The notes under the pieces are model-generated. The model saw nothing but the letters and a program-made list of their open reading frames with translations. It had not been told where the DNA came from and searched no databases. From positions 124,001-188,000 of the forward strand of contig JAHLTZ010000003.1 of assembly GCA_025786725.1 (NCBI GenBank): 64,000 nucleotides of DNA, in the 5' to 3' direction. The DNA comes from Syncephalis fuscata (lineage: Eukaryota; Zoopagomycota; Zoopagomycetes; Zoopagales; Piptocephalidaceae). Position 1 is the stretch's first letter, and each line of letters opens with the position of its first letter. Shown here piece by piece: positions 38,641 to 51,974 of this stretch. The position numbers were made by a program, and so were the translations under genes.

Positions 38641-39755
38641 TTTTTTTTCGGTTATTTGCAATGACTTATTAATGTTGTCAATTTGGAATCAACTTTTATA
38701 ATAAAGCTTTATTCCTAAGATAATAACTAAGGTATTAATTAAAAGTGCTTAAATTGTTATATTATAAAATACAAACATATTGTCACATGTAATATAATAG
38801 TAATAATTTATTTTTATTACTTCATTTTTCAACATTTATGCTTTTTTTATTATTTATATATATAATAATATTGTTCCATTAATAGTAATAATTTTATTAC
38901 TTCAGTTCACTTTAGCTTATTATCAAAATCTATACAGCTGCAACTTTTGCTATGAATCTCTGATTTAAGCTAGCTTTGAAAGCTAAAGTCAGTATATATT
39001 GAAATTTATTTTAAAACAAAATTTCATTTTAGCAAGCTTGGGCCTAGACGTACACGTGAAATGTAACTGTATAATAACGCTATTTTCCTTTAAATTGTTA
39101 ATCGATAATCTAAAAGCAATATGTTTATTTGTTTGTAAGAAAACAAATAATTTACTGGCATTCCGAGCGTGTTTCAAAAATCACATACCATTAAGGCGAA
39201 AGCCAACTCCAAGGCCTAATTAAGTACTGCGAATCTTAGGCCTGTGACTTTAGTGCATTAACCGATGAGTTGGATCTTTCTACATCCAAACAAAATAATG
39301 GCGTTTTATACTAGCAAAAATGATCTAGAACATTTATTAGTGTGCTATATCTTTCCAAACGTGAACAATTGGCCTGTTTTAAATAAAAATGCTGTGTTGA
39401 CACGCTAAATCGATATCAATATTACAGCTTTAGTCTTTTATCCATTCATTTACTCGACAGTCGAACTATTGGATGTAAAAGCAGTCTCAAAAATGTACAT
39501 TGTGTAACAATTTAGATGTTCAATTGTCCGAGTTGACTAGCTATTATTTAAAGCTTGTTTGAATTACTGAACTTGCCCGAATTAATACATCAATATTTTT
39601 ACCGGTCTTGCTTAACGCCACCTTATTCCTACCCTTATGCCCCTGTTTACGACTCTATTTAGCTTTTGATATTTCTTTATTTCCAAAATCTATCCAATTT
39701 TACGTCTTTATTTCACTTTTGGTTCCTGTATTTTGAACCAGAATCAACTTTTGCC
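38641..39755. other. intergenic, upstream of subtilase
   Basis: AT-rich. AATAAAGC at about 38700 may be the polyadenylation signal of the coiled-coil gene. Small frames at 38989-39223 on both strands lack support. Confidence 0.55.
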
Positions 39756-42428
39756 ATGAAATCGTTGCTTATAGCAGCAATACTTTTGGCGTCTTTTGCC
39801 TACAGTGCAGTTGCGCAAACTCAAAAAATTGCTTCCCAAACATTTATTGCGCCAGCTCCACAGCCCAAAGACTCGGCTATTATTCAAAATGCCTACATGA
39901 TCGAACTACACACGGAGCCAGGATCACCAGGTGTTACTGTTGAGCAGGAAGAGCTTCGTAAGAGCATCCGGTTGCTTAACATCCCGTTCAATGAACGTGG
40001 CGCGCTTACTGTTGCCCTCAACTCCATTAGCATCGAGGTCGACGACGGCGATATGGAGCAAATTAAGAACTAGCCCAAGTCAAGCGTGTCTGGCCGCTTC
40101 GCTCTGTTGCTCCGCCTCGTATGCATGTCACCGGTACTACGCAAAATGCCACCTTTCCCTATTACCATTCAATGACTGGTGTTGAAACTCTTCACAGTAA
40201 ATACAATCTTGAAGGCCAAGGTATCAAGGTCGGTGTTATTGACTCTGGCATTGATTACATGCATCCCGCGCTGGGCGGCTGCTTTGGCACAAATTGCCGT
40301 GTGGCCTATGGATGGGATTTTGTTGGCGACGACTATAATGATAAAAATAAACCCGTTGAAGATGCTGATCCGCGCGATTGTATGGGCCACGGCACACATG
40401 TTGCTGGTATTATCGGTGCTCGTGATAAGTCGTTTGTTGGTGTCGCTCCTAGTGTGACATTTGGTGCCTATCGTGTTTTTGGATGTGATAGCAGAGCTGA
40501 TGACGATATTATTGTCCGAGCCATGGAGCTGGCCTATATACAAAACATGGATGTTATTAATTTGTCTTTAGGTGGCGATGGTAACTGGCCACAAAGCTTT
40601 GATACTGTCGTAGCCGAGTGGCTTACACGTAAAGGACTCATTGTTGTGGCTGCCATGGGTAATTCTGCAACCAACGGTATTTGGGAAGCTTCGTCACCTG
40701 GTGTGGCTCCAAGTGTGTTCTCTGTTGCTGCTTTGGACAATGTCAAATATCAAGCCTACACCTTTACAATTAATGGCGATGCTAGCCGCAAGATCCCTTA
40801 CCAATCATCAAAGGCTGATCAACGTCTTAACTTCAATACTACAGAAGTTGTTGCAGTTGGAACGGGTGCTGCATCCATTGGTTGCGATTCTATCAAACTG
40901 AACTTGACTGGCAAGATTGCACTAATCAAGCGTGGTAGCTGCTCTTTTCCACAAAAAGCACTCAATGCACAAAAAGCTGGTGCTAGTGCCGTAATCATTT
41001 ATAATAACGTTTTTGGCATCTTGGCACCCGGTGGTGAAGATCCAGAAATCAAGATTCCATTCGTGGGCATCGAGCAATCGACCGGTGAAGATTTTGCCAA
41101 GCGTTTAAGCAAAGGTCCACTAAAGCTTGATTTTGGTACTAATATCGTTGAATTTTCTAATCCAACAGGTGGTCACATTGCCGACTTTTCCTCTTGGGGA
41201 CCAGGCCCTCGTTCCGAGATCAAGCCTGATATTGGTGCACCTGGTGGTCTTATCTACTCGACTTATCCATTGGCTAAGGGCAGCTATGCCACTGAAAGTG
41301 GCACTTCTATGGCAACACCTTATGTCGTTGGCTCGGTTGCACTTTATCTACAAGTTAAGGGACTAAATATTACGCAACATCCATTCGATGGAAGTACTTC
41401 TCAGAAAATCAAATTCAACACCACTGCACAAACCATTGATCAACAACGAATGCGCGAGGCATTCCAAAACTCCGCACGTCCTACAACTGAAGTGCGTGCT
41501 GATCAGCTTACAAGCTCTGTTGCTTTACAAGGTGCCGGCCTTATCGACGTAGAACGTGCAATCTTTAACACGCTTCATGTTAAGCCATCTCGTCTTGCCC
41601 TAAACGACACGCAATATCTTGGCAATCGCAAGGGCAACGCTCAAGTACGCACCATCCAAATCACTAATACAGGCAGCGAGAAACGCACCTACACTGTCAC
41701 GCATCGACCGGCCGTCTCAGTACGCGGTCTCGATGACAATGGCGTTCCTCCTGTCAAGCCAGAATTACGTGATGTACCTGCCGAGTCAGTTTCTCTGCCA
41801 GTAGCATTGTAGTCCAGCCAAAGCAAACTGTCGATGTTGATGTGCACATCACTCAGCCGGCCAGCCTTCCCGAAAGCCAGCTCTGGATTTTCTCTGGCTA
41901 CGTTGTCGTTTCACCTAACACCAATTCAAGCAAATCTCTTTCTAACGAAGCTGTCCATGTTCCTTATCTTGGTATCAAGGGCCGTTTAAGTAATATTCAT
42001 GTATTGCAAGCCACTAAAGACTTACCGTCATTTACAAATGTGGCCACTTCAAAGAAGATAACTCAACAGGATCAAACGACACCTACACTTTGACTAAAAC
42101 TAGCTTCCCTCTACTATCCTACAAAATTGATTTTGCATCACGCTATGTTACCGCTTTTGTCTTTGATGCCAATACTAATACTTCGCTTGGCCGTCTACCT
42201 GGTGTTACCTCTGAATGGGTCGGCCGTAATGATGTTGGTGATAAAAAAGCTTATAGGACACTCTGGCTTGGTAAAGTCATCCCTGACGATAAGTCCGGTA
42301 TTTCTAAGCGACTTCCTAATGGTAAATATTATATTAAATTAATGGCACTTCGTTCTTATGGCCAAATTGAAAACACCAAAGATTATGATATCTGGCGCTC
42401 GCCTACCATTACTTTCCAACGTCCTTAG
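39756..42428 (+). CDS. secreted subtilisin-like serine protease (S8) with PA domain
   Basis: Intronless; about 891 residues if three missing bases are allowed for. The signal peptide (MKSLLIAAILLASFAYSAVA) is followed by an I9-type propeptide (AYMIELHTEPGSPG; about 39890-40070). The catalytic domain has Asp in GVIDSGIDYMHPALGG (about 40235), His in GHGTHVAGI (about 40390) and Ser in GTSMATPYVVG (about 41305), with Asn of VVAAMGN as oxyanion residue. A PA insert (IALIKRGSCSFPQKALNAQK; about 40915-40975) and a C-terminal Fn3-like region (IQITNTGSEKRTYTVTHRP onward) resemble Vpr-type subtilases. Single bases are missing at about 40071 (AAGAA-CTAGCC), 41799 (CTGCC-AGTAGC) and 42045 (GCCAC-TTCAAAG); each break restores a conserved frame. 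Likely an extracellular nutrient-acquiring or host-directed protease. More GC-rich than its flanks. Confidence 0.93.
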
Positions 42429-43369
42429 ACATTAATGGTAACCAAATCAATATAGTAACAATAATAAACCAAATTGATCCAGTGGATTTTATTGCTTTAT
42501 TTCGACTTGAGTATGATATTGCTATGTATGTTTTTGACGGTTATCATATTCTAATTTTATATTGTATTACAAATTTTATTAACTTAATTTGCTTTCAGTA
42601 TAAATACGAATATAAAAAAAATAGCGCCAAGTACATAGCTTGCATTGATCTGTTTTTAATAATAATTCTTTTATTTATACGTTAATAATTTACTTTCCAA
42701 AATAGGTTAATTTCCGTTTAGTCTTTCTATCTATATTCACTATTTTACTGATATATGTTTTATGACAACTAATGTTTGATAAAAGTGAATCTTTAAAAAT
42801 GTCCCTTTTTATTTAATTACCAAATGTCTTTTATTATAAATATGCTGATTTGAGCTATTCCTATAAGTTAAAGTCATTTGATACTAATGGTATTTTTATT
42901 AAATTGATATTAAAACATTTGACTAAGCTATTACAATTGTTGGTATATATTCAATAATTAAATATGTACTTAATACTTTTAATTGTACATTTTTTGGTTT
43001 TATACTTAAGAATGTAGTAACATCATTTACAATTACCAACAAGTTTAAACTCTTCAATGACAGCCCTCGGTTTTTCGATACTAATAATTATAGATTTTTA
43101 AGTAGTTTGATAGACATTTAGCTATATATTTTAATAAAAGAAATTAATAACTTAATAATCTTTATTTTTTATATTACACTCGGTGTTTTGCTGATAATTT
43201 ATAATAATATCAATTAGCTAGCCACATTGTTACACTACAAAATAACGATGAATATATTGCATTATAACCAATAATACATCTATACATTATATTTTACTCG
43301 GTGTTTATATTACAATAGCAAATTTTATTAATATAATAACTTTGTATTACACAATCATCCTGGCAATAT
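42429..43369. other. intergenic, AT-rich, with dispersed repeat
   Basis: 3' flank of the subtilase gene. About 42835-42965 is nearly the same as 54700-54800 plus 54930-54960 (see finding). No gene is seen; long A/T runs and AATAAA signals only. Confidence 0.6.
42835..42965 (+). repeat. dispersed noncoding repeat, copy 1
   Basis: Shares TATGCTGATTTGAGCTATT, TAAGTTAAAG, ATTTGATACTAA and a stretch through ACATTTGACTAAGCTAT with 54707-54800. It lies about 0.4 kb downstream of a secreted-protein gene, as does copy 2 (about 0.7 kb downstream). Confidence 0.8.
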
Positions 43370-45650
43370 TCATATCATTACAGCAAATTAAAGAAATATA
43401 AATTTTATTTATAAAAGCGTTTTACATGGTAAATTGCTCATTCAACATATAGCCAGAATACAATAATTATATTTTCTCAGTAATCTATGGACTTTGCGGT
43501 GGCAATTTGCGATAACTTAAGAATATGATCGGTTTTTGGACGATGTGCAGATCCAGTATTTTTGCCTATATTATTGCAATGATTAACTAATATTGTTGTA
43601 ACAATAATCCTATTTGTGCGTCAGTTTTATGTAAACAGCCATCTACCATTACTTACCAATCCACAACAAAAAAATGATCAGAATAAGCTTTGCCCCTAGA
43701 AGTGATTATGAGAATTGAACAAAAATACTGCATAACGCGGCCAAGGACATGGTTTGTATTCCATTGCGTGCCAGTTTCTTCCATGCATCCGATCCAAATA
43801 AGCGATACTGCTTTAAAGCAACGTGGCAAAAGATAGCTGAAAATAATATGTTAATTGATAGATTGACCGAAAGCCAATAAAACAGAAGAAACTGAGGATA
43901 GTACAACACACAGCCATATTTTTCTTCTAAAGTGGTAAAATCACAATAAATCATGATGAAGGCATAGGCGAGCTGTGGCGATATGAGCGGAATACTAATA
44001 TATAGTACCCATCTTTCTCGGCAAAGTACCAAATAGACTTTTTGAAGCAGTATTAGACTATTACCAACCATTGTAAGTGATATACTGAACGTCAAAACCC
44101 ATATCATAATTCGGCAATTAGTAGGAAAATTTAGGAACATAAATATAGACATTAGACTGGCTATAATTCCCGAGGCAGAAGGAATGAAGCAACACCATGG
44201 AATCATACTACGAGGTCGCGATATGAGCATTTTGCTGGCAGTAGCAAGGTTGCGCCCAAAGATAAAGACGCTATAATGAACATTAAAACTTGAATTTGTA
44301 TGCTAGACAATCGAAGGCGTTGCTTAGCAATATCGCCGGAAGCCTCCATAAGAAAATCAAATATGTTCATTTCACCAAGTAAATGAAGGCGAGCTCCCCA
44401 TTGCTTCATGCTACTGTTAATCCATTCAGCGTACCTCTGGCTATTATAATCAATAATTGGCATTGTGAGCTAGGAGCATATGTAGCAATAATATAGTATA
44501 AAATAATAAATGTGTTAGTGTGTATGTTAATAAAATGCTGACTGAACAATTGAAAGAATTAATGTGGCTCAAAAGCAACACTTTGCATTCATCAAGTTTT
44601 ATTTCTAATATGACAAGGCCAACTACATATTATAATAAACCTGTTATGCATCCTAAAAATAACTTTGTAGAATACGATAATAGCAAGCTGGATGGCTGCA
44701 TGTATACAATGCTCGTTTGCAGACTACATGGCAGTGAACTCCTCTATTGTGCATCGATAGAAATAAAGACCTTAATGTGTGCTAAATTTAAATACGCTAC
44801 GACAGCATTACCGGATAATAAACGCGCTAGAAATATAAACCCATCAGCATTAATTAAGTCAGATATGAATACAGCTATACATTCAATGATGGTTGAGATC
44901 CATGTGATTATTGGCAGTAGGATAATTATTCAGCAGTAATCTGCTATTTATCAAATTCATATCTGATGTTAAGCAGCATGCTATTCCAGCACCTTTTATG
45001 CGTACCTTGATAATACGTGGCCAGTATTACTAGAGCCACTATGGTAGCGGAATTTAACTTTATATCTGCAGTTGCCTACTAATACATACCAATTGATCAC
45101 AAGGCACATCAAACTCAACGTTACTTTTAGAAATAGCTATGCGATCAAGGCCAATATTATTGCGTACATTGCTAAGTATGCTATATTTTGTCGTCTGTCA
45201 GATACTATCATAGACGCAAAGTATGAATTAATGATATGCAATAATGTTACAATATACAAATAACTTGGATTTGTACCGCCATATTCGATACTTTATGACA
45301 ATTGTTTTAATCGAACAGCGTTTAAATTCGATTAAGCAATTTAACATTATTACTTATAATTTAGTAGTTTTGTATTTTTAAACATACGATTGCCATAATA
45401 ATAGCCAATCTATTTAGTTTAATGCCGTATAAGCAACACATCTAGCTATCATTCTACTTGACTAATATTGAGTTTGATCGTAGTTGTCTGTGTTATGCAT
45501 TTCTACATACAAAGCAAGAAATAACAATAACAGTCCGATTGAATTCCGACGTGAAGACAGCCAATCATCAATCTCTTTTCAATAATGTGACTGATATGAC
45601 TCTTTCGCGCCCCTCCTGGTCAACTCCAGTAAGTAGAATTCGGGTTGTTG
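43370..45650 (-). repeat. inverted segmental duplication, copy 2
   Basis: Reverse-complement counterpart of about 8150-10400, about 33 kb away. It includes the 7TM gene at 43477-44463 and its upstream 1.2 kb, with the conserved 63-codon frame now at 45072-45263. Limits are estimated by eye. Confidence 0.85.
43477..44463 (-). CDS. 7TM receptor-like protein, family A, second frame-interrupted copy
   Basis: Closest paralogue is 9309-10292, and the more distant one is 6506-7479. It starts MPIIDYNSQRYAEW, with MLISRPRSMIPWCC before and in TM2, seven hydrophobic stretches, GSDAWKKLAR before TM6, FFVVDW at the splice donor (about 43660) and a last exon to the stop at 43479-43477 (RPKTDHILKLSQIATAKS). 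Two single bases are missing relative to the paralogues, near 44265 (between TM1 and SRPRSM) and near 43708 (TTCAA-TTCTC). If those are consensus errors the gene is intact. The breaks lie at different places from those of the 9309 copy, so they arose after duplication or during sequencing. Its ectodomain and loops differ from its twin by scattered substitutions. Confidence 0.65.
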
Positions 45651-46533
45651 ATTTAGCTAACATTCAGCGTACCACTGGCTATTCTGAATAGCTGCATAAA
45701 TACAGCAATTTTGATTTAAATACCAAAGTTACCAATGAGTATTCAAAACCAATTATTAAATTTAAATGACTGCAAATCATCTGTACAATTGAGATCAACT
45801 ACGTTATTTGATGTTAAATTGACCATATGTGGATACTGAAATTCTGCTAGTTTAATAATTAAAGCATGTGCCTCAGCTTGTTAAGCTAATGGTTTATCTT
45901 TTTACATCTTAAAACATGTTAATTTTACTTTCCGTCTATTTAACAAGTTGGACTATCTTGTCTTTACGTGGAGTAATTTATAGATGCCAGGCAAAGGTAG
46001 CAAATTTTAAATGGTAGATTATTTAGTATAATATTTCATTAGCAATTCATTTACTATCAATCTGTTTTATAGTATACCGATTTAGTGGATAGATAGACTT
46101 TTATTATTACACTTCATTGCTAAATGATTTAAATGTAAAATACTGTTTTTAAAAATAATACATTTGAGAATCACTGTAGATAAAAATAATACATTTACTA
46201 CTGCTATTGTTAATGTTGTTATTGTCATCGTCGTTTATATAGCCCAATTCATACGTATGTATATAGTTTAAAACAATCATCGATGCATTATAAAGCGGAT
46301 CAGTCATGTATACATATGTGTATACACTACTATTGATGGTCTAAATGATAAAAAGGAATACTAAACTACAGCCATAGTCAGAAATAATAGTAATAATAAT
46401 CGTGATAGTAGTAGTAGTAGTAGTAGTAGTAAAAGTAGAAATAGTAGTAGTCGCCGTCATGTTTGTAGTAGCCATATCCAATAACAACAACAGAAGGAAA
46501 AGAAAGCTGTTGTATTCATTTATGTTATTATCG
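44464..46533. other. upstream of 7TM copy and downstream of FYVE gene
   Basis: 44464-45650 belongs to the inverted duplication. A 139-codon frame (44520-44939, GTG start) and a 63-codon frame (45072-45263, TTG start) lie here, but their counterparts at 8150-9300 do not conserve starts, so I do not call genes. 45650-46400 is AT-rich without features. (AGT)n occurs at about 46404-46440. Confidence 0.5.
46404..46440. repeat. (AGT)n trinucleotide repeat
   Basis: About nine AGT units just beyond the stop of the FYVE gene, in its 3' region. Confidence 0.8.
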
Positions 46534-47669
46534 CTAAAAGGTAGACCATGTCCAGTCGTGTGGTACCGAAGGAATGGGATTAAGACTTGGATCTTGAGCA
46601 TTGGTGCGTTGTGACGTATTAATAGCAATTTCTTTAGTAGCGGATGAGGCGGCAACTGGTGAAGGAGCATCATTGCTTGTGTGCTCTGGCGTACGTAAAA
46701 GTAAACGATCATTACCGTCGTTGTTTACTGCCACAGCCGGTGGATAGACTGCACCGCCCGTACCGGTCATCGTTGAATCGGTACTAGCACCTGGCGAGGA
46801 AGCAATCGATGTTGCTCCACTAGCTCGTCCGTTAGCTTGTCGTCGCGCCTCTCGTTTAGCTACTGCTTTCTGAGCCTCGCTCATACACCGGTCACATACA
46901 CGGGACATGACACCGGCTGGATGATATTCCGCATCCTGATCTAATGGCAATAGATTGGCCGAGCATGAAGCACAGAAGATCTCTCCACAGCGACGACAAT
47001 GATGCCGACGTTCAAAGAGTGTAAATGGCTTTTGACACGTAAAAGAGGCACATCGGTCTGCATGATCGTCCGGCTATGATACAAAATAATAATTAATATA
47101 CAGTCTAATTGATTTGACTTATGACTAACTCGTACCTTCCAGTGCACACGGGTAGGCAGCCCGGTAACTTCTCCCCAGCTGCGATCAACATCTGGTGTCG
47201 CAACTCGACCAGCCGATACACTTTTACCAAGTAGCAAAGACGGGCGTGTTCGACTGTGACTGCTTAAATTGCTCGGCGTTGCACTTGTCGCAGTCATAGG
47301 CGACTGTAACGAAGACTGAACGTTGGCAGCAGCCCCAGAAGCACCAGAGCCGGTTGACCACGAGGCATGACCTTGTACGGATCGCCGAGCTTTATTGTTT
47401 TGGCCCATCATGCTATTTGCTGTACCTGATGTGGCAGACTGTTCCGGTCCATGAGCTGTGGGACGCGACATTTGTGACGATAATGAAGACGTAGTAGACA
47501 CCCATGAAGACGCAGAAGGTGGTCGAGAAGCCGTAGTTGTCGCGCCAGTACCGGCACCGGCACCTGTCGTGGATTTGACACCTGTAGCCATGTCAGGTGT
47601 TGTGGTCTGAATAGGAGCCATAGAAGGATTACGCGGTCTCTCTTTTCGAGTTAACGCATATACATCCAT
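46534..47669 (-). CDS. FYVE zinc-finger protein
   Basis: Predicted phosphatidylinositol-3-phosphate-binding endosomal protein. Exon 1 (47669-47137) encodes a Ser/Thr/Gly/Ala-rich disordered region beginning MDVYALTRKERPRNPSMAP. After an intron of about 63 nt (GTACGA...CATAG), exon 2 (about 47073-46534) opens with the FYVE domain. Its motifs are W-x-x-D-like HWKPDDHADRC across the junction, the R(R/K)HHCR signature ERRHHCRRCGEIFC, then SANLLPL and the RVC motif SRVCDRCM. Eight zinc-binding cysteine positions can be counted. The C-terminus is again low complexity and ends DWTWSTF. The frame is intact. The domain call is secure; the specific orthologue is not identifiable by eye. Confidence 0.9.
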
Positions 47670-50600
47670 AATATATAATAGCGCAGTATAGAAGATAAAC
47701 TAAATAATAAACTAATATCAACAAAATAACAATTAGTACTCTGAACCAATAGCCACTTGTTCTATTAATATCCCCATCCCGTAATAATAAATGTATAAAA
47801 GGGGAGTGATCACAGCCATACCATTCATCAAATTAACACAATTAAAATAGATGATCGGCAGTCATATAAAAGCATGTGTCAAGTCAAATGTAAGCATATG
47901 CATGTTAGCGACACTTATCCAACTACTGATGCGTGTGAAAACATTGATATTCACATAGCGCCATTTTCATCATTATCTTTTTCTATATCCTTTCACAGTT
48001 ACTTACCAGTGCTGTAGTAGTAATGGTAGTAGTAGTGGAAATGGCAATGGTAGAAAAAGTAGTATGGGGTAATAAGAGATAGTGTAGATATAAACGACTA
48101 AATACTAATCCTGTCGGTTAAAGTCGTTATTGCTACTATTGTTATTGTTGTTATTGTTGCTGCAGTCGTTGTTGTTAAGGTGGTAAGCGTCAATGGTAGT
48201 AGTACAAAATAGCAGTATTACGCAATGGCTAGCAGTCGTCGTCGTCGTTTTTATTGTCGCCGCCGCCGTTAAAGATTGTTGTAGTGCTAGTGATTGTTTT
48301 AGTTATTGCTGTATGTTAATGCGGTACAAATCAGAGAAGCAAGAAAAGCCAACAATAGCAAGGTGTCCTTGCGTAATCTGACTATTTGTTGTAGAAAAGA
48401 AGATGAAAAATCTGATAGAAGTAGAATAGTAGTAGTAGAAGTAGTAGAAAGGTCGTAGAAGTATGTTATAGCTATTGCTGTTAATAGCAATAATACGCGC
48501 TGCTTATAGCAATAATAATAATAATAAACGGAAAGCGTAGAGAGAATGATGAATGCTGCGTAGTACTATAGATAAAAGGCAATGGAATGAGAATAGATAG
48601 CAACGGTAGCGCAGGTGTAGCAGTGCAGTCAAGTATAAACCATTGATTGTGCCCACCCAAATAGACTAGTTGCACGTGCCCATGTATCTACGATAAGTGT
48701 TGATAGTAGGTGTGCTGGAAGAGGAGAAGCAAAGATAGAAGAGAAAAGTCAATAACCAACGGTATATAAACAGTCGACTTGACTTACGGCCTACAACATG
48801 CGTCCAGATCGGTTTCGGCCAAATAATAATATAGTTAGTTATACGCGCGCACTTTTGCTGTTATTGTTAGGTATTTGTAGTGGTTGTAGGTAAAAAAGAA
48901 GGACGGAAGGAAGGAGACACGAGAGTAGATAGAGGTGTAAAGAATGGACTGTAATGAAAGAGGTGTTGTAAAAGAGAAAAACAAACAAGGGGAATCGCAA
49001 AGGCAATTCACCTGCTTCTATTTCACGCTCTTATCTCTCGCCATCTGTAGCTTTACTCACTCACTCACTCACTCAGCTACCCACTCACTCGCTTATTGAG
49101 TCACTATTAAATAACACTCCTTTATTGAATTAAGTGTGTACATAGACATTAAATTATATCAGCGATGAATACACCTTACCATATTTTAATAAAATTATCT
49201 ATTTTTTTTACGCATCAAGGCTTGGCACCTGGTAGTAGGATTGATATGCGCCCATACTATAATGTCTATGGTTCCAAATAAACAGTTATCGCTGTAAAGA
49301 ACAATTGTCATTTGTGAAAGGGCGTGATGGTTTAATAAACTGCAAACTATTCATAAACAAGTCATTATGATGCGGATAATTGGATTACGCATCACACGAT
49401 TAAATCCACATGTTTATCAGGCAATATAACCTGGTGGTGGTTAAGCGCGCAGAATGGCCTTAACATGACACCTTGACACTTCGGAACGGAGCTGATGGGT
49501 GTCAATGGTTGGTTCATGAGGAATAATGGAGAAACGTGAGAAAATACAGGTATTCCTAGAGACTTTCAACATGTTCGGCAATAATTATTGTGATGCCGCT
49601 TAATCAAAGATAACGAGTTTGTACTGAAGTAATATTATTATTACTATTAGACAACGACCGTCATTGATGGTGTATTTAAGCAATAAGAAACGTTGTCATA
49701 GCCGGGTATGACAATATTCGTTTACAATAATGTTGCTAGTTGATTAACCAATGGTCTACGTGTCATTGAATTTTGTATGTATGAATGCGCAATGAGTAAA
49801 AGAGGCAGACTAAACTGGACTTTGCAACAAATGAGCTGACGATAAACGTACAATTTTACGAATAGAGCATAGCTACTAGAATATACAATGGCATAAAATG
49901 AACTAAAATGGTAAAAAAGTCTACAAATAATAGAGTGAAGTTACATTCGGCGTGACTAATTGAATGAATGAGTTGAGTTTTACAGACAATAAAGCTAGCA
50001 ATAAATAGACACTAGTTTTAAGTAGTGTTTAATTACTATATAATAAAATAGTATCTATTAGAATGAATATACAAAGTAAAGCGTGAATAACGGCATTAAA
50101 GTTGCAGTGTATATGGGCATGAGTAAATGAGCGGAATTAGTCGACATTTGTTAATAATAAACTAGAACAAAAATAAAAACGGATTTGGATAGAGGAAGAC
50201 TAGGGGAGTATAGAATGATAGATAAATGATAGATGTACAGTAAAAAAATCATATAAAATGATGTTATAACTATAGTGTATATAGTCCAATGAGTGGAGAA
50301 AGTGATGTGTATTGAACATATAAATAATAGGATGTGTCTAGTATATCACATGATGATATAAATGGTATAGAATATAATGGAAATGATATAGTGAATAGAG
50401 GATATATGCGTGCTAGATAATAAGTCTACAATGACGAGTATTTGATGATTGATGGCACTCACCACTCATCATTATGTTAATAGATTGGATGCAATATAAT
50501 AATTACATTCAACGCCTAGATCATACTAAATTGGTAATAAGATGCCGATGCAAAGTAAACTGCATAATAAGTTTAAATGACACATAGCATGATACAATTG

Positions 50601-51974
50601 AAACATTTTATTTAATTTGATAAGTAAATAACAATCAGCATGTATGCGAATATGATTATAATTACAGGCCGTCAGATTATGACAACTACAAAGAATTTCT
50701 GATAGAACACGTCTTATCTTAGACCAGTTCAAGGTCTATGGCTTCTACGCAGTTATTCCCTCATCTCTAATATGAGAAACCATATAAATTATAATGCTTC
50801 GATTAATAAACTATTAAGAATATAAGCATATATGTATGCATAAAATTAAACAAAAATGTTTATTATTCAATTGTTAAAAGCCACTCAAACATATAACTAT
50901 TTTTACGCGATTAAAAATCACATTAAAAATAAAAACTGTTGTTTCCGTGCGTGGGAAAAACAGCTAATTTACATTACCATATCTAGCAATGGCAAAAAAT
51001 TATTAATTTAGAACAATGTCGAATAAAACGCACAGTTCTTTCGTCTATATACTGTTTCTATGCGAGAGTAGTATTTTTCCATATGGCACATGTTGTAAAC
51101 ATTAGTTAAATTGAATTTTACTGACAATTAGAAAAAGAGATTGAGCAAATTAAGTTAAGGAACTGAAAAATCAAGTTTGAAGATTTGAGTAAATTATTTA
51201 AAGAACAAAAATTGCTTTAATTTACAGACAATAGAAAATGCTAACTATAAAACATCCTGCAAAAGTCTAAGAACATATTATCGAACAAAGATTATCCAGT
51301 TTAACCGACATCGGCTATCTATTTTAATTAGTCACTGTTCTGTTCGGCTATCGCGAAACTTCTTATCGCCAATTATGTGGCCAATTACAGACCATTTGCT
51401 ATTTATTGGACTGCGTGCGCGTGTATTTGTAACTCGGATGATCATTGCAACTTGACCAAGATTATTAATAGCAGGGGAAAAGTCTTATCTATAAATACTG
51501 ATATTTGTGACGATTAAGTACTCATTTCCAAAAACAATCAAAACTATTATCGTTTATGGAATAACTATGTATTTTCAACACGTGTTAGAATCAGAAAGTT
51601 CTTGTCGAATGGCTTAATCCATTAAAGTAAGGGCTAGACACAATGATGGAAACAACAAAAGCGTAACTTATTTTTAGAACAAAAAGTCAATGTCTATTGT
51701 CGAATCAATGTTGCACAGTCTATATTCGTTTATCGGCCTTTGCAAAGTTGCATAGCTATAAAAATCCGATATATCGCCATCAAAGCTAAGTTCTAAGCAC
51801 CCCCACACCTGTTTTGCATCTTCGCGCCTCAAGCATCAAGTATCAAGCATTTTACCAGCCATTTGCATTCTACCACTGCCCTGCCATTAGCAAAACATTC
51901 GTATTATATCTATTTACGGCACATTGTGATTTAAAAACTTGCCGTTTGTTTATTTTCAACATAAACCATCCACC
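47670..51974. other. 4.3-kb gene-poor region
   Basis: 47990-48560 is rich in GTA/GTT/GTC triplets (imperfect trinucleotide repeats), just upstream of the FYVE gene. A CTCA tandem repeat lies at about 49054-49092. From 49100 to 51900 the sequence is AT-rich with only short frames on both strands and no splice-consistent chain of exons that I can find. 51700-51970 is the promoter and 5' UTR of the next gene, with TATAAAAA at about 51757. Confidence 0.5.
51754..51764 (+). promoter_or_regulatory. possible TATA box
   Basis: AGCTATAAAAAT lies about 215 bp before the ATG of the secreted repeat protein. The position suits a promoter with a leader of about 190 nt. Sequence match only. Confidence 0.35.

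Noticed and set aside
44520-44939. 139-codon plus-strand frame
   Set aside because: GTG start and not maintained in the matching part of the inverted duplication (about 8870-9290).
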